Assembly (NCBI RefSeq): GCF_000763945.1
Contig: NZ_JQFJ01000002.1
Coordinates: 2,283,501 to 2,347,500 of the forward strand
From: Sphingopyxis sp. MWB1
Lineage (GTDB): Bacteria > Pseudomonadota > Alphaproteobacteria > Sphingomonadales > Sphingomonadaceae
Reading direction: 5' to 3'
DNA length: 64,000 nucleotides
The position numbers were made by a program, and so were the translations under genes. The notes under the pieces are model-generated. The model was not told the origin of the DNA and did not search any database. It was given only the letters and a program-made list of their open reading frames with translations. Shown piece after piece: positions 25,370-34,495 of the stretch (position 1 is the stretch's first letter; each line of letters starts with the position of its first letter).

Positions 25370-27639
25370 TGATCGCGTCCAATTCCCCTCGCCGCTGGCT
25401 GTTCGTGCTGACGATCCTCGTCGGCAGCTTCCTCCTCTTCCTCGTCCAGCCGATGGTGGCGCGGATGGTCCTGCCCAAATTGGGCGGCGCGCCGGCGGTG
25501 TGGAACAGCGCGATGCTCGTCTATCAGGCGCTGCTTCTGGGCGGCTATGCCTATGCCCATTGGGTGGGGCGTTTCGCGCTACGGCGGCAGGCGCTGATCC
25601 ATCTCGCGCTGCTGTTGCTCGCCGTCCTGTGGCTTCCCATCGGCATCGCCCATATCGCGCCGCCCGCGCCGGGGCAGGAGGCCCTGTGGGTGCCGCTGCT
25701 GCTCATCGCCTCGATCGGCCCGGTCTTCTTTGCCGTCTCGGCGCAGGCGCCGCTCATCCAGCGCTGGTTCGCCGCCGATCCCGCGGCGGGCGACCCCTAT
25801 TATCTTTATGCCGCCTCCAACCTCGGCAGCTTTGCCGGGCTGATCAGCTATCCGGCGCTGGTCGAACCCAATTTCCCGCTCGCGGCGCAAAGCTGGGGCT
25901 GGGCGGCGGGCTATATGCTGCTGCTCGCGCTGGTCGCCGCCGCCGCCGCGTCGCGCTGGCAGGCATCGGGGGCAATGGCGCCGGTCGCCAGCGATGAAAG
26001 CGTTGGCGAGGAGCAAGAGGGGGCACCCTCGCTCCGCCGCCGTATCCACTGGCTGCTGATCGCCGCCGTGCCCTCGGGCCTGATGCTCTCGACGACGACG
26101 CATCTCACCACCGATATCGTCGCCATGCCCTTGCTCTGGGTATTGCCGCTCGGCCTTTATCTGCTCAGCTTCTCCATCGCCTTTTCGACCCTGTCGCGGC
26201 TTCGCGAAATTATCACCTTCATCGCGCCCTCGGCTTTGTTGCTCGTTGGCGGGCTCGCGCTGCTCGGCGCGGGCGGCAGTTCGATGTTCGTCGCCTTTGC
26301 CAGCCTGATCATGCTGTTCATCGTCGCGACCGCGCTGCATGGCTATTTGCACTATCTGCGCCCGTCGCCGCGTTACCTTACGCTTTTTTATCTGATCATG
26401 TCGGCGGGCGGGGTGCTCGGCGGCCTGTTCGCCGCGCTTGTCGCGCCCTTGCTCTTCGACTGGGTCTATGAACATCCGCTTCTCGTCATCGGCGCGGCGC
26501 TGCTGCTGCCGCTTCCCGCGCTCATTCCCTGGGACAAATGGCTGGGCCTTGCGGACGGACGGCTGCGCGTCGCGCTGGGAATATTGCTCGCCATCGCCGC
26601 CTTTTGCTGCTGGCATCTGGTCGAACATTGGCGCGGCGTCGCTGATGACGAGGCGTTCCTGTGGGGCGGCGCGCTGGTCGCTATCGGGCTCGCCGTCATT
26701 CCCTGGCGCGCCGCCTTTGTCGCGGTGCTGATGATGCTGATGCTGGGGATTGGCGGCTGGAGCACGATCGAGGAAAGCCTGACCGGATCGCGCGTTCGCA
26801 GCTATTTCGGCGTCTATACCGTCACCGACGACAGCTATCGCCAGCAACGGCGGCTCGCCCATGGCACGACGCTTCACGGGCTGCAGCGCACCGATGCGGG
26901 CCATGAGCATGAAGCGACCACCTATTATGGCCCGCAATCGGGGGTTGGCCTTGCGCTTGGCAAGCTCGACCGGCTGGCGCCAAAGGATGCGGCGGTCGGT
27001 ATCGTCGGCCTCGGCGCCGGAACGCTCGCCTGCTATCGCCAGCCCGGCCAGACATGGACCTTTTTCGAAATCGACCCGGTGATGGTCGATATTGCGCGCG
27101 ATTCCGCCAATTTCACTTTCCTTTCCGAATGCGCGCCGCAGGCCGCGATCCGGGTGGGCGATGCGCGGCTGGAGATTGAAAAATTGCCGCCCGCGCAATT
27201 TGACATGCTGGTGATCGACGCCTTTTCGTCCGATGCCATCCCGCTCCATCTGCTGACGAAGGAAGCGGTGGGCATTTATGCGCGCGCGCTCAAGCCCGAC
27301 GGCATTTTGCTCATCCATATTTCGAACCGCTTTTTCGGGCTCGAACCCGTGCTCGATACAGAGGCGCGGGCGCGCGGCTGGGCGGCGGCGATCCGGCTCG
27401 ATCCCGGGCCGCGCACGCGCGAGTTCACCAATTTCACGGCATCGAGCTGGGTTGCCCTTGCACCCACACAGGCGCGGCTCGATGCCTTCACCGGGGGCAC
27501 GCGCCCACGCGCGGAAAGTTACGCCGACAATGTCTGGGTCCCGCTTGCGGGCCGGGCGGGCTTTACCCGCTGGACCGACGACTACGCCTCGACCCTGCCT
27601 GTGCTCATATGGAAGAATCTTCTGGGGAAACGCGAATGA
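25369..27639 (+). CDS. Fused MFS transporter / spermidine-synthase-like protein
   Basis: A 756-aa inner-membrane protein. Residues 1 to about 480 contain around 14 hydrophobic helices, starting RRWLFVLTILVGSFLLFLVQ. The soluble C-terminal part (about 500-750) resembles polyamine synthases and SAM-type methyltransferases: VGIVGLGAGTLACY (nucleotide-binding loop), FFEIDPVMVDIA and VIDAFSSDAIPLHLLT. Proteins of this fused type are widespread, but their reaction is not established, and the classic GGGDG loop of spermidine synthase is altered. The ATG at 25369 overlaps the preceding TGA; an ATG at 25357 is possible. It overlaps the next gene by ATGA. Confidence 0.86.
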   Translation: MIASNSPRRWLFVLTILVGSFLLFLVQPMVARMVLPKLGGAPAVWNSAMLVYQALLLGGYAYAHWVGRFALRRQALIHLALLLLAVLWLPIGIAHIAPPAPGQEALWVPLLLIASIGPVFFAVSAQAPLIQRWFAADPAAGDPYYLYAASNLGSFAGLISYPALVEPNFPLAAQSWGWAAGYMLLLALVAAAAASRWQASGAMAPVASDESVGEEQEGAPSLRRRIHWLLIAAVPSGLMLSTTTHLTTDIVAMPLLWVLPLGLYLLSFSIAFSTLSRLREIITFIAPSALLLVGGLALLGAGGSSMFVAFASLIMLFIVATALHGYLHYLRPSPRYLTLFYLIMSAGGVLGGLFAALVAPLLFDWVYEHPLLVIGAALLLPLPALIPWDKWLGLADGRLRVALGILLAIAAFCCWHLVEHWRGVADDEAFLWGGALVAIGLAVIPWRAAFVAVLMMLMLGIGGWSTIEESLTGSRVRSYFGVYTVTDDSYRQQRRLAHGTTLHGLQRTDAGHEHEATTYYGPQSGVGLALGKLDRLAPKDAAVGIVGLGAGTLACYRQPGQTWTFFEIDPVMVDIARDSANFTFLSECAPQAAIRVGDARLEIEKLPPAQFDMLVIDAFSSDAIPLHLLTKEAVGIYARALKPDGILLIHISNRFFGLEPVLDTEARARGWAAAIRLDPGPRTREFTNFTASSWVALAPTQARLDAFTGGTRPRAESYADNVWVPLAGRAGFTRWTDDYASTLPVLIWKNLLGKRE

Positions 27640-28190
27640 ACTATCCCGATGTCAGCATCATCAGCGTCAACGGAAAGACGCCGCAGATCGACCCCAGCGC
27701 CTTTATCGCGCCGGGTTGCCGCATCATCGGCGATGTGGTGATCGGACCCGATGTCAGCATCTGGTATAATTGCGTGCTACGCGCCGATGTCAGCCAGATC
27801 CGCATCGGCGCCCGCTCCAATGTTCAGGATGGCAGCGTGCTGCACTGCGACGGGCCGATGCCGCACCGCCCCGACGGCTATCCGACGATCATCGGCGAAG
27901 ATGTGCTCATCGGCCATATGGCGATGGTCCATGGCTGCACGCTCGATGACCGCGCCTTTGTCGGCCTCAAGGCGACGGTGATGAACGGCTGCCGCATCGG
28001 CAGCGGCGCGATGCTCGCCGCCGGGGCGCTGCTCACCGAGCATAAGGAAATTCCCGCGCGCGAACTATGGGCGGGCGCGCCCGCGCGGCGTATTCGTGAG
28101 ATTGGCGAAGAACAGGCCGCCGGAATGCAGGCCGGGGTCGCCCATTATGTCGAAAATGGCCGGATGCACAAAGCCGCGGTGGAAGGCTGA
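27636..28190 (+). CDS. Gamma-class carbonic anhydrase family protein
   Basis: A 184-aa left-handed beta-helix protein of the gamma carbonic anhydrase/PaaY/YrdA family. Hexapeptide repeats run from PSAFIAPGCRIIGDVVIG to GAMLAAGALLTEHKEI, with the zinc histidines in VLHCDG and IGHMAMVHGC, and a C-terminal helix. Members either hydrate CO2 or are inactive relatives, and the sequence alone does not decide. The ATG at 27636 overlaps the upstream TGA by ATGA, so it is coupled to the MFS fusion gene. Confidence 0.9.
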   Translation: MNYPDVSIISVNGKTPQIDPSAFIAPGCRIIGDVVIGPDVSIWYNCVLRADVSQIRIGARSNVQDGSVLHCDGPMPHRPDGYPTIIGEDVLIGHMAMVHGCTLDDRAFVGLKATVMNGCRIGSGAMLAAGALLTEHKEIPARELWAGAPARRIREIGEEQAAGMQAGVAHYVENGRMHKAAVEG

Positions 28191-28196
28191 CGCCTG

Positions 28197-28219
28197 CCCC
28201 CTCCCGCAAGCGGGAGGGG
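28197..28219. terminator. GC-rich hairpin between convergent genes
   Basis: CCCCTCCCGC (28198-28207) pairs with GCGGGAGGGG (28210-28219) around two A residues. It lies seven bases after the carbonic anhydrase stop and 10 bp from the end of the minus-strand neighbour. There is no T-run. A closely similar hairpin occurs at 54432-54453, so it also belongs to a short repeat type. Confidence 0.5.
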
Positions 28220-28229
28220 AGCGAAGGCC

Positions 28230-28802
28230 CTAGCTGAAATTCACCATCGCATAGAGCATGGGAATCGACAGCAGAGTGTTGGTGCGCGAAAAGATCATCG
28301 CGGTCCGCGCCGCCTTGGCCTTCGCCGCTTCATCGGCTTCGACCAGTCCCAGCGCCTTTTTCTGGTTGGGCCAGATCAGGAACCAGACGTTGAACGCCAT
28401 AATCAGCCCCAGCCACATGCCCACGCCGATCAGCTGATAGGGCGCCTGCAGGCTCAGCGCCGGAATGGCATATTTGGCATGAAAGGCGATGCCGAGCCCG
28501 AAAACCACCGTTAACAGCGCCGCCCAGCGGAACCAGAACAGCGCCGCCGGCGCGATATGCTTGCCCACCGCCGGTTTCAGCTCGGCCGGAATCTTGGGCA
28601 TCGTCGGCATCTGGACGAAGTTGAAATAATAAAGCAGGCCGATCCACAGCACGCCGAAAAATGTGTGCAGCCAGCGCATGATCGCATTGCCCGCCGCAAT
28701 GCCATCCTCGAAATTCTGACCGTTCAGACCCAGCATGACGATGACGGCGAGCACCAGCCCCGCCGCCAGCACGGCATGAAGATTTCCGAAAAACCGATCC
28801 AT
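28230..28802 (-). CDS. PuuD/urate-hydroxylase-like integral membrane protein
   Basis: A 190-aa membrane protein with about five hydrophobic helices. GNAIMRWLHTFFGVLWIGLL and YYFNFVQMPTMPKIP match the membrane domain of bacterial urate hydroxylase PuuD (Urate_ox_N). The protein is shorter than PuuD and lacks its C-terminal cytochrome c domain. Conserved histidines (WLHTFFG, KHIAPAAL, FHAKYA) suggest heme binding, an inference from the family. No purine-degradation genes are nearby, so urate need not be the substrate. It is convergent with the carbonic anhydrase gene. Confidence 0.72.
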   Translation of the reverse strand: MDRFFGNLHAVLAAGLVLAVIVMLGLNGQNFEDGIAAGNAIMRWLHTFFGVLWIGLLYYFNFVQMPTMPKIPAELKPAVGKHIAPAALFWFRWAALLTVVFGLGIAFHAKYAIPALSLQAPYQLIGVGMWLGLIMAFNVWFLIWPNQKKALGLVEADEAAKAKAARTAMIFSRTNTLLSIPMLYAMVNFS

Positions 28803-28877
28803 CCCTGTTCCCCTCCACTTGCAGGGCGGGGCTTTTGCTCCGCCTAGCAGCTGGTATGCCAGCGGGAGGGGCGCGCA

Positions 28878-29558
28878 TCAACTTTTGTCGGCGGGGCTTT
28901 CTTCCGCAATGGCGAGACCGTTTTTCAGCATCACCGGCACCTGCGTCAGCGTGAAGAGGAAGGAAAGCGCGGTAATCCCCCAGACCTTGACCGTCAGCCA
29001 CAGGTCGAAGCTCATGTCTCCGCGCTGGATCAATTCATACATGACATGGTTGCCGATGCCGAGCGCGGCAAAGAACAGCCCCCAGTTGCGCGACAGAAGC
29101 AGCCAGCCTTTCTCGGTCACGCCTTCCAGCGCGGACTGGAGCAGATATTTGAGCAGCGGGCGCCCCGTCCACCAGCCGCCGAGCAGCATCAGCGCAAAGG
29201 CGCCATAGATGATCGTCGGCTTCATCACGATAAACCGCGCGTCATGGAACCAGATGGTCAGCGCGCCAAAGCCGATGACGAGCAGGCTCGACATCCACAG
29301 CATCGGCGAAATCTTGCCGAGCTTCCATTTCGATACCGCCATCGCGATGACGATGGCGACCATGAAGGCCACGGTGCCCTTGATCGCGCCCGTTGTCGCC
29401 GCAAAGGCGCCTTCGCCGCCCGAGGTCAGCTTGTACGCGATGAAAAAGACGAGCAGGGGCCCGAAGTCGATCGCGAAATTCAGCCAGCCATGTTTGGCGG
29501 GCGGCGGCGCGGGAACCGGCTCGGGTCCGGCGGGAAGCTGATCGACCGGTGTGTTCAT
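28878..29558 (-). CDS. ispZ: Septation protein A (YciB/IspZ family)
   Basis: A 226-aa polytopic inner-membrane protein of the IspZ/YciB family, implicated in cell-envelope integrity and division. A Pro-rich cytosolic leader precedes LNFAIDFGPLLVFFIAYKL, the family's first helix, and WFHDARFIVMKPTIIY and SRNWGLFFAALGIGNHVMYE are also diagnostic. About five or six helices are present. Its ATG overlaps the TGA of ftsY (ATGA), so it is the last gene of the dapF-mtaB-ftsY-ispZ run, an arrangement common in alphaproteobacteria. Confidence 0.9.
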   Translation of the reverse strand: MNTPVDQLPAGPEPVPAPPPAKHGWLNFAIDFGPLLVFFIAYKLTSGGEGAFAATTGAIKGTVAFMVAIVIAMAVSKWKLGKISPMLWMSSLLVIGFGALTIWFHDARFIVMKPTIIYGAFALMLLGGWWTGRPLLKYLLQSALEGVTEKGWLLLSRNWGLFFAALGIGNHVMYELIQRGDMSFDLWLTVKVWGITALSFLFTLTQVPVMLKNGLAIAEESPADKS

Positions 29559-30481
29559 CGGATATTTCCTGCAATAATCCCGGCAATTTCATCGGCGTCA
29601 AAGGGGCGCAAATCTTCCATCGTCTCGCCAATGCCGATGGCGTGGATGGGCAGGCCGTGGCGCTCTGCGGCGGCGACCAGCACGCCGCCGCGCGCGGTGC
29701 CGTCAAGCTTGGTCATCACCAGCCCCGTCACCCCCGCCACCTCGCGGAAGACGTCGATCTGCGACAGCGCATTCTGCCCGGTGGTCGCATCAAGGACCAG
29801 CACCACATCATGCGGCGCGGCGGGGTTGAGGCGGCCGAGCACACGCTTGATCTTGGCCAGCTCGTCCATCAGCTCGCGCTTGTTCTGCAGCCGCCCGGCG
29901 GTATCGACGATCAGCACGTCGATGCCCGTCGCCGTCGCTTGTTTCACCGCGTCGAACACAATGCCGGCGGCATCGCCGCCCTCGGGGCCTGCCATGATCG
30001 GCACGCCCAGCCGTTCGGCCCAGACCTTGAGCTGCCCGATGGCAGCAGCGCGAAACGTGTCCCCCGCCACCAGCATCACGCCATAATCCTGTTCCTGGAA
30101 CAGGTGCGCGAGCTTGGCGATGGTCGTCGTCTTGCCCGACCCGTTGACCCCGATCACCAAGATCACCTGCGGGCGCGGAAAGGCATCAATGTCGAGCGGT
30201 TCGGCGACGGGGCGCAGCACGGCGGCGATTTCTTCGGCGACGATGCGCCGCAATTCCTCGGTGCCGCCAGCGGCAATGTCGCGGCGTTCGGACAGGCGGT
30301 CGCGAATGCGCGCGGCCATCGCCGGGCCAAGATCGGCGGTGATCAGCGCTTCCTCGATGCGGTCGAGATCCTCATCGTCGAGCCGCGCCTTGCCGGTCAG
30401 CCCCGACAGATTTTCGCCCAGCCGCTCCGACGTGCGCTTGAGGCCGCCGAGCAGCCTTTCGCTCCAGCTTGCGCCGCTCAT
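29555..30481 (-). CDS. ftsY: FtsY, signal recognition particle receptor
   Basis: FtsY (308 aa) is the membrane-associated GTPase that docks SRP-ribosome complexes at the Sec translocon. The NG domain fills the protein: G1 GVNGSGKTTT (111-120), GDTFRAAA, DTAGR and TKLDGTARGG. The long acidic N-terminal A domain of E. coli FtsY (497 aa) is absent, as in many alphaproteobacteria; a short amphipathic start, MSGASWSERLLGGLKRTSER, may contact lipid. Start and stop overlap both neighbours by ATGA. Its partner ffh is encoded 4 kb away on the other strand. Confidence 0.97.
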   Translation of the reverse strand: MSGASWSERLLGGLKRTSERLGENLSGLTGKARLDDEDLDRIEEALITADLGPAMAARIRDRLSERRDIAAGGTEELRRIVAEEIAAVLRPVAEPLDIDAFPRPQVILVIGVNGSGKTTTIAKLAHLFQEQDYGVMLVAGDTFRAAAIGQLKVWAERLGVPIMAGPEGGDAAGIVFDAVKQATATGIDVLIVDTAGRLQNKRELMDELAKIKRVLGRLNPAAPHDVVLVLDATTGQNALSQIDVFREVAGVTGLVMTKLDGTARGGVLVAAAERHGLPIHAIGIGETMEDLRPFDADEIAGIIAGNIR

Positions 30482-31725
30482 GCCGCCTGCTCCTGCACGG
30501 CGGTGACATGCAGCCGGTCGCCGTCGCGCGCGCCGATCCGCACCGGCAAAATACTGCCCGGCGCGGCGGGGGCATCCAGCGCCAGCGCCGCAAAATTTTC
30601 GGCATGGCCGCTCACCCCGTCGCGTTCGACCAGCATCGCGGCGCGATTTCCGCGCTGTGCGTCGAGCCAGGCGTGACGGCGACGGGCATTGGCCTCGCGC
30701 AAGAGGGCGGCGCGCTGCCGCGCCACGCTGCGGCCGACCTGCGGCATGCGTGCGGCGGGGGTTCCGGCGCGCGGGCTATAGGGAAAGATATGGCCGAAGA
30801 CGATGTCGATATCGTCGATCAGCGCCAGCGAATTGGCAAACATGCGTTCATCCTCGGTCGGAAATCCGGCGATCAAATCGGCACCGATAGCGATGTCGGG
30901 CCGCGCCGCCTTCAGCCGCTCGACCAGCCGCACGGCATCGGCGCGGCGGTGGCGGCGCTTCATGCGCGTCAATATCATGTCGTCGCCTGCCTGCAAGGAC
31001 AGGTGAATATGCGGCATGATGCGCGCTTCCCCTGTGATCAGCGCGAACAGGCGATCATCGACGCGGTCGGGGTCGAGCGAGGACAGGCGCAGCCGTTCGA
31101 CGGGAAGCGCGAGCAGGGCCTCGACCAGCGCGCCGAGGCTGCTGCCCATATCATCGCCATAGCTCGCCAGATCGACCCCGGTGAGAATGACCTCGCGCTG
31201 TCCGCGTTCCAGCGCATTGCGCGCCGCCCGCGCCACCGCCTCGATACTCGCCGACCGCGCGCCGCCTCGCGCGAGAACGGTCGCGCAAAAGGTGCAACTA
31301 TGCGAACAACCCGTCTGCACCCCCAGAAAGGCCCGCGCATGATCGGCGCCCGAAAGGGCGGGGGTATAGGGGGCAGGGGTAGAGCGCGGGACGGGGGATG
31401 CGGCTTGTGCCGCGCCATAGCTTTCCGCCTGTCCCTTGGCGTCATTGGGCACCACACGCGCACCCATATCGGCAAAGCGCTTTGCCTCCAGCTCCGCCGC
31501 GCATCCGGTGACAATCACCTCGGCGCCGGGCCGTTCGCGCAGCGCGCGGCGCACCGCCTGCCGCGCCTGCCGCACCGCTTCATCGGTGACCGCGCAGCTG
31601 TTGAAGATGATCCGTTCGCGCGCGCTGCCCGGCTGCTGCGCGGCAGCGACGCGCACGGCCTCGCCCTCGGCAATGTTCAGCCGGCATCCGAAATTGACGA
31701 CCTCGACGCTGTCGCCGCGGCTCAT
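30478..31725 (-). CDS. mtaB: tRNA t6A37 methylthiotransferase MtaB
   Basis: A radical-SAM methylthiotransferase (415 aa) that would convert t6A37 to ms2t6A in tRNAs. N-terminal cluster cysteines are at 14, 44 and 75 (FGCRLN, NSCAVT, TGCAAE), and the radical-SAM CxxxCxxC is at 140, 144 and 147 (CSHSCTFC). A TRAM-like C-terminal domain is present. RLN in place of the MN common in MiaB-like enzymes fits the MtaB group. The ATG at 31725 overlaps the dapF stop and its TGA overlaps the ftsY start; upstream in-frame sequence is a shadow of dapF. Confidence 0.92.
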   Translation of the reverse strand: MSRGDSVEVVNFGCRLNIAEGEAVRVAAAQQPGSARERIIFNSCAVTDEAVRQARQAVRRALRERPGAEVIVTGCAAELEAKRFADMGARVVPNDAKGQAESYGAAQAASPVPRSTPAPYTPALSGADHARAFLGVQTGCSHSCTFCATVLARGGARSASIEAVARAARNALERGQREVILTGVDLASYGDDMGSSLGALVEALLALPVERLRLSSLDPDRVDDRLFALITGEARIMPHIHLSLQAGDDMILTRMKRRHRRADAVRLVERLKAARPDIAIGADLIAGFPTEDERMFANSLALIDDIDIVFGHIFPYSPRAGTPAARMPQVGRSVARQRAALLREANARRRHAWLDAQRGNRAAMLVERDGVSGHAENFAALALDAPAAPGSILPVRIGARDGDRLHVTAVQEQAA

Positions 31726-32528
31726 CCGAAATGGGCCCAGTCGGTTTCGCCTTCGAACACGCGGGTCGCCGCGCCGCTCATCAGGATCGGCTCGCCCTCG
31801 GCCCAATGGATGACCAGATCGCCGCCGGGCAGGGCGACGGTAACGGGCGACTGCACCAGGCCGCTGCGGATTGCCGCCACGGCGGTGGCACAGGCGCCGG
31901 TGCCGCACGCCTGCGTCAGCCCGACGCCGCGTTCCCACACACGCAGTTGCAGGCGGTCGGGGCCATCAAGGCTTGCGACATTGACATTGATCCGCTCCGG
32001 AAACAGCGGGTCGGTTTCGATCCGCGGTCCCAGTTCGGCGAGCGGCACCGCATCGGCTTCGGGCACGAAAAAGATGATATGCGGATTGCCGACATTGACC
32101 GCGGCGCCATGCTCCAGCTCGTCCCACGCGACGGGCATGTCGCGTGTGTCCATCGGCATGGCGAGCGGGATCGCTTCCCAGTCAAAACCGGGTTCGCCCA
32201 GCGTCACTTCGGCGCCGCCATCGGCGGGGGTGACGCGCAGCATTCCGCCCAAAGTCTCGATCACCGCTGGCTTGCCGATCAGCGTCGCGACGCAGCGGGT
32301 GGCATTGCCGCACGCCTCCACCTCGCTGCCATCGGCGTTGAAGATACGCATCTTCACCTCGGCCTTTTCGGACGGTTCAAGCAGGATGAGCTGATCGCAT
32401 CCGATGCCATGGCGGCGGTCGGCGATGGCATGGGCGCGCGCCGGGGTCATCTCGACCGGCGTCTCGCGCGCGTCGATAACGACAAAATCATTGCCGAGGC
32501 CGTGCATCTTGGTGAAGCGATCTGCCAT
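31722..32528 (-). CDS. dapF: Diaminopimelate epimerase
   Basis: DapF (268 aa) interconverts LL- and meso-diaminopimelate for lysine and peptidoglycan synthesis. The enzyme is cofactor-free and uses two cysteines: the first in VEACGNATR, the second in QACGTGACAT. The start MADRFTKMHGLGNDF is the family N-terminus. It is the first gene of the four-gene overlapping run, linking wall precursor supply to tRNA modification and protein targeting genes, a layout seen in other alphaproteobacteria. Confidence 0.97.
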   Translation of the reverse strand: MADRFTKMHGLGNDFVVIDARETPVEMTPARAHAIADRRHGIGCDQLILLEPSEKAEVKMRIFNADGSEVEACGNATRCVATLIGKPAVIETLGGMLRVTPADGGAEVTLGEPGFDWEAIPLAMPMDTRDMPVAWDELEHGAAVNVGNPHIIFFVPEADAVPLAELGPRIETDPLFPERINVNVASLDGPDRLQLRVWERGVGLTQACGTGACATAVAAIRSGLVQSPVTVALPGGDLVIHWAEGEPILMSGAATRVFEGETDWAHFG

Positions 32529-32577
32529 AGCCGCGCATGTAAGGGCGCAGGCCCGCGAAGTCTAGCAATGGGTCGTG

Positions 32578-34218
32578 TCAGGCGCTGTGCCGCAGCGGCT
32601 CCGCATCGGGGGCAGCGGCGGCGCCTTCGGGAGTGAGGGGCGCGCGCAGCAGCCCGCGGGAGGCGAGCAGTTTCGCCGTTTCGCCAGCGGAGGCGGCGCG
32701 GCCATAATACCAGCCCTGCCCCTTGGCGCAGCCCAGCCGGGTGAGTTCGCGCGCGGTGGCTTCATCCTCGACGCCTTCGGCGGTGATCGGCATCGACAAG
32801 CTGTCGCCCAGCCGGACGATGGCGACGACGATGGCCTGTGCATCGGCGCTTTCGCGCAAGGCGGTGACAAAGCTGCGGTCGATCTTGATCCGGTCAAAGG
32901 GTAGCGCGCGCAGATGCGACAGCGAGCTATAGCCCGTGCCGAAATCATCGAGGCTGAGCGATACGCCCTGATTTTTGAGGCTGGTGACGATCGAACGGAC
33001 CAGCGCCAGATTTTCGAACAGCGAGCTTTCGGTAATCTCGACATCGAGCCGGCTGGCGGGAAAGCCCGTTTCGACGAGCAGCTTGGTCAGTTTCTGGCTG
33101 AACCAGGGGTCTTTCAATTGGCGCGGCGAAATATTGACCGCGAGGCTGATGGAGGGGTCCCAGTCACGCGCTATATTCATCGCCTGGCGAATGACCTGCA
33201 GCGACAATTCACCGATCAGCCCGCTTTCCTCGGCAATGGGGATGAAGCGTTCGGGCGGCACCAGCCCCTGTTCGGGCGAGTCCCAGCGCATCAGCATTTC
33301 GAAACCGACGAGGCGACCGGTGGCCATGTCGACCTGCGGCTCGAAATAGGGGATGAACTCGCCGCGCGGCATGCCGTCGCGAATGCCATTTTCAATCTGG
33401 TTGCGGACCTGCACCGCCATTTCCATGCCGGTTTCGAACCAGATGTGACGATTGCGGCCCTTTTCCTTGCAATGATACATGGCGATATCGGCCTGGCGGA
33501 CGACGGTTTCCATCAAGGCATTGCTGTCGCGGGCGAGCGCAATGCCCAGCGAGGCGCCGACCCGGATCTGCTGTGTGTCATGATCGATCGGCTCTTCCAG
33601 AGCGCGCAGCAATTGTCCGGCCAGCGCGTCAATATCGTCGCGCGCCGCCGGGTCAAAGGGCAAAAGCGCGACAAATTCGTCGCCGCCGAGGCGCGCTTTC
33701 ATCGCGCTCGGGGGCAGGGTGGCGGTGATGCGTTCAGCCGCAACCGTCAGCACGCGGTCGCCCGCTGCATGGCCGTGAATGTCGTTGACCGTCTTGAAAT
33801 GGTCGAGGTCCATCAGGAACAGCGCGACATGGCGCTTTTCGCTCGCCGCCTCGGTCAGCAGCGCCTGCCCCTTGCCGATCAGCGCGCGGCGGTTGACAAA
33901 GCCCGTCAGCGGGTCGGTATCCGCCAGATAGCGGGCGCGCTGTTCGGCCTCGGTGCGTTCGCGAATTTCGCGATTGAGGTCTTCATAACGCCGCCAGCCG
34001 AACAGGATGAGTGCGATGTTGAGGATCATCGCGGCGGCCAGCGTCTGATCCGGCCCCCCGCCCAGCCCGGCGAGCGTACGGACCGCCGCTTGCATCACCG
34101 TGCCGCCCGTGCCGATGAAGAGCAGAATCGCGGCGACGACGATGCCCCCGCCGACGATATCGCGCTGCGCGCTGTCGCGTCGATCCTGCGGTTTCCCGTC
34201 GGCCGCTGATTTGGACAT
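32578..34218 (-). CDS. Membrane-anchored GGDEF-EAL cyclic-di-GMP protein
   Basis: A 546-aa protein with two N-terminal membrane helices (residues about 19-38 and 60-76), a GGDEF domain with an intact RLGGDEF motif (178-182), and an EAL domain from about 270. The EAL signature reads EML (307-309), but the other catalytic residues are present: NISPRQL, EITESS, DDFGTGYSSL, IKIDRS, AEGVED and KGQG. Both synthesis and hydrolysis of c-di-GMP are therefore possible. No sensory domain is seen between membrane and GGDEF. The ATG at 34218 has GGGGGA 9 bases upstream. It is divergent from ffh. Confidence 0.92.
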   Translation of the reverse strand: MSKSAADGKPQDRRDSAQRDIVGGGIVVAAILLFIGTGGTVMQAAVRTLAGLGGGPDQTLAAAMILNIALILFGWRRYEDLNREIRERTEAEQRARYLADTDPLTGFVNRRALIGKGQALLTEAASEKRHVALFLMDLDHFKTVNDIHGHAAGDRVLTVAAERITATLPPSAMKARLGGDEFVALLPFDPAARDDIDALAGQLLRALEEPIDHDTQQIRVGASLGIALARDSNALMETVVRQADIAMYHCKEKGRNRHIWFETGMEMAVQVRNQIENGIRDGMPRGEFIPYFEPQVDMATGRLVGFEMLMRWDSPEQGLVPPERFIPIAEESGLIGELSLQVIRQAMNIARDWDPSISLAVNISPRQLKDPWFSQKLTKLLVETGFPASRLDVEITESSLFENLALVRSIVTSLKNQGVSLSLDDFGTGYSSLSHLRALPFDRIKIDRSFVTALRESADAQAIVVAIVRLGDSLSMPITAEGVEDEATARELTRLGCAKGQGWYYGRAASAGETAKLLASRGLLRAPLTPEGAAAAPDAEPLRHSA

Positions 34219-34495
34219 CTGGTCATTTCCCCCACTTGACCGCCCCGCTATGGACGGCAAGCGGTGAAATTTGGGTTAAGTCGGGTTAAGACCTGGCTTG
34301 CGCGCGTGTCCCCCCGCATTGCCGCTTGTCTTTTGCCGCCAATTTGCGTAAGGGCGCTGCGGTCCGTCCGCATCTTGCGGGCGAACAATCGACATCCGCG
34401 ACGGAATTTCTGTCCACGGATAGCCGCTGGTTGGCGAGGTTTCGCTCACCGGCGTCTTTTGCGTTGCGGTGTGTCAGAAGGGATTTTTGAGGCGC

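Noticed and set aside
25579-27318. 579-aa minus-strand ORF opposite the MFS/synthase fusion
   Set aside because: Extremely rich in Gln, Arg, Gly and Asp with no domain. It is explained by reverse reading of third-position GC codons in the real gene.
30469-32394. 641-aa plus-strand ORF opposite ftsY, mtaB and dapF
   Set aside because: It spans three real genes on the other strand that overlap one another by ATGA and carry clear catalytic motifs.
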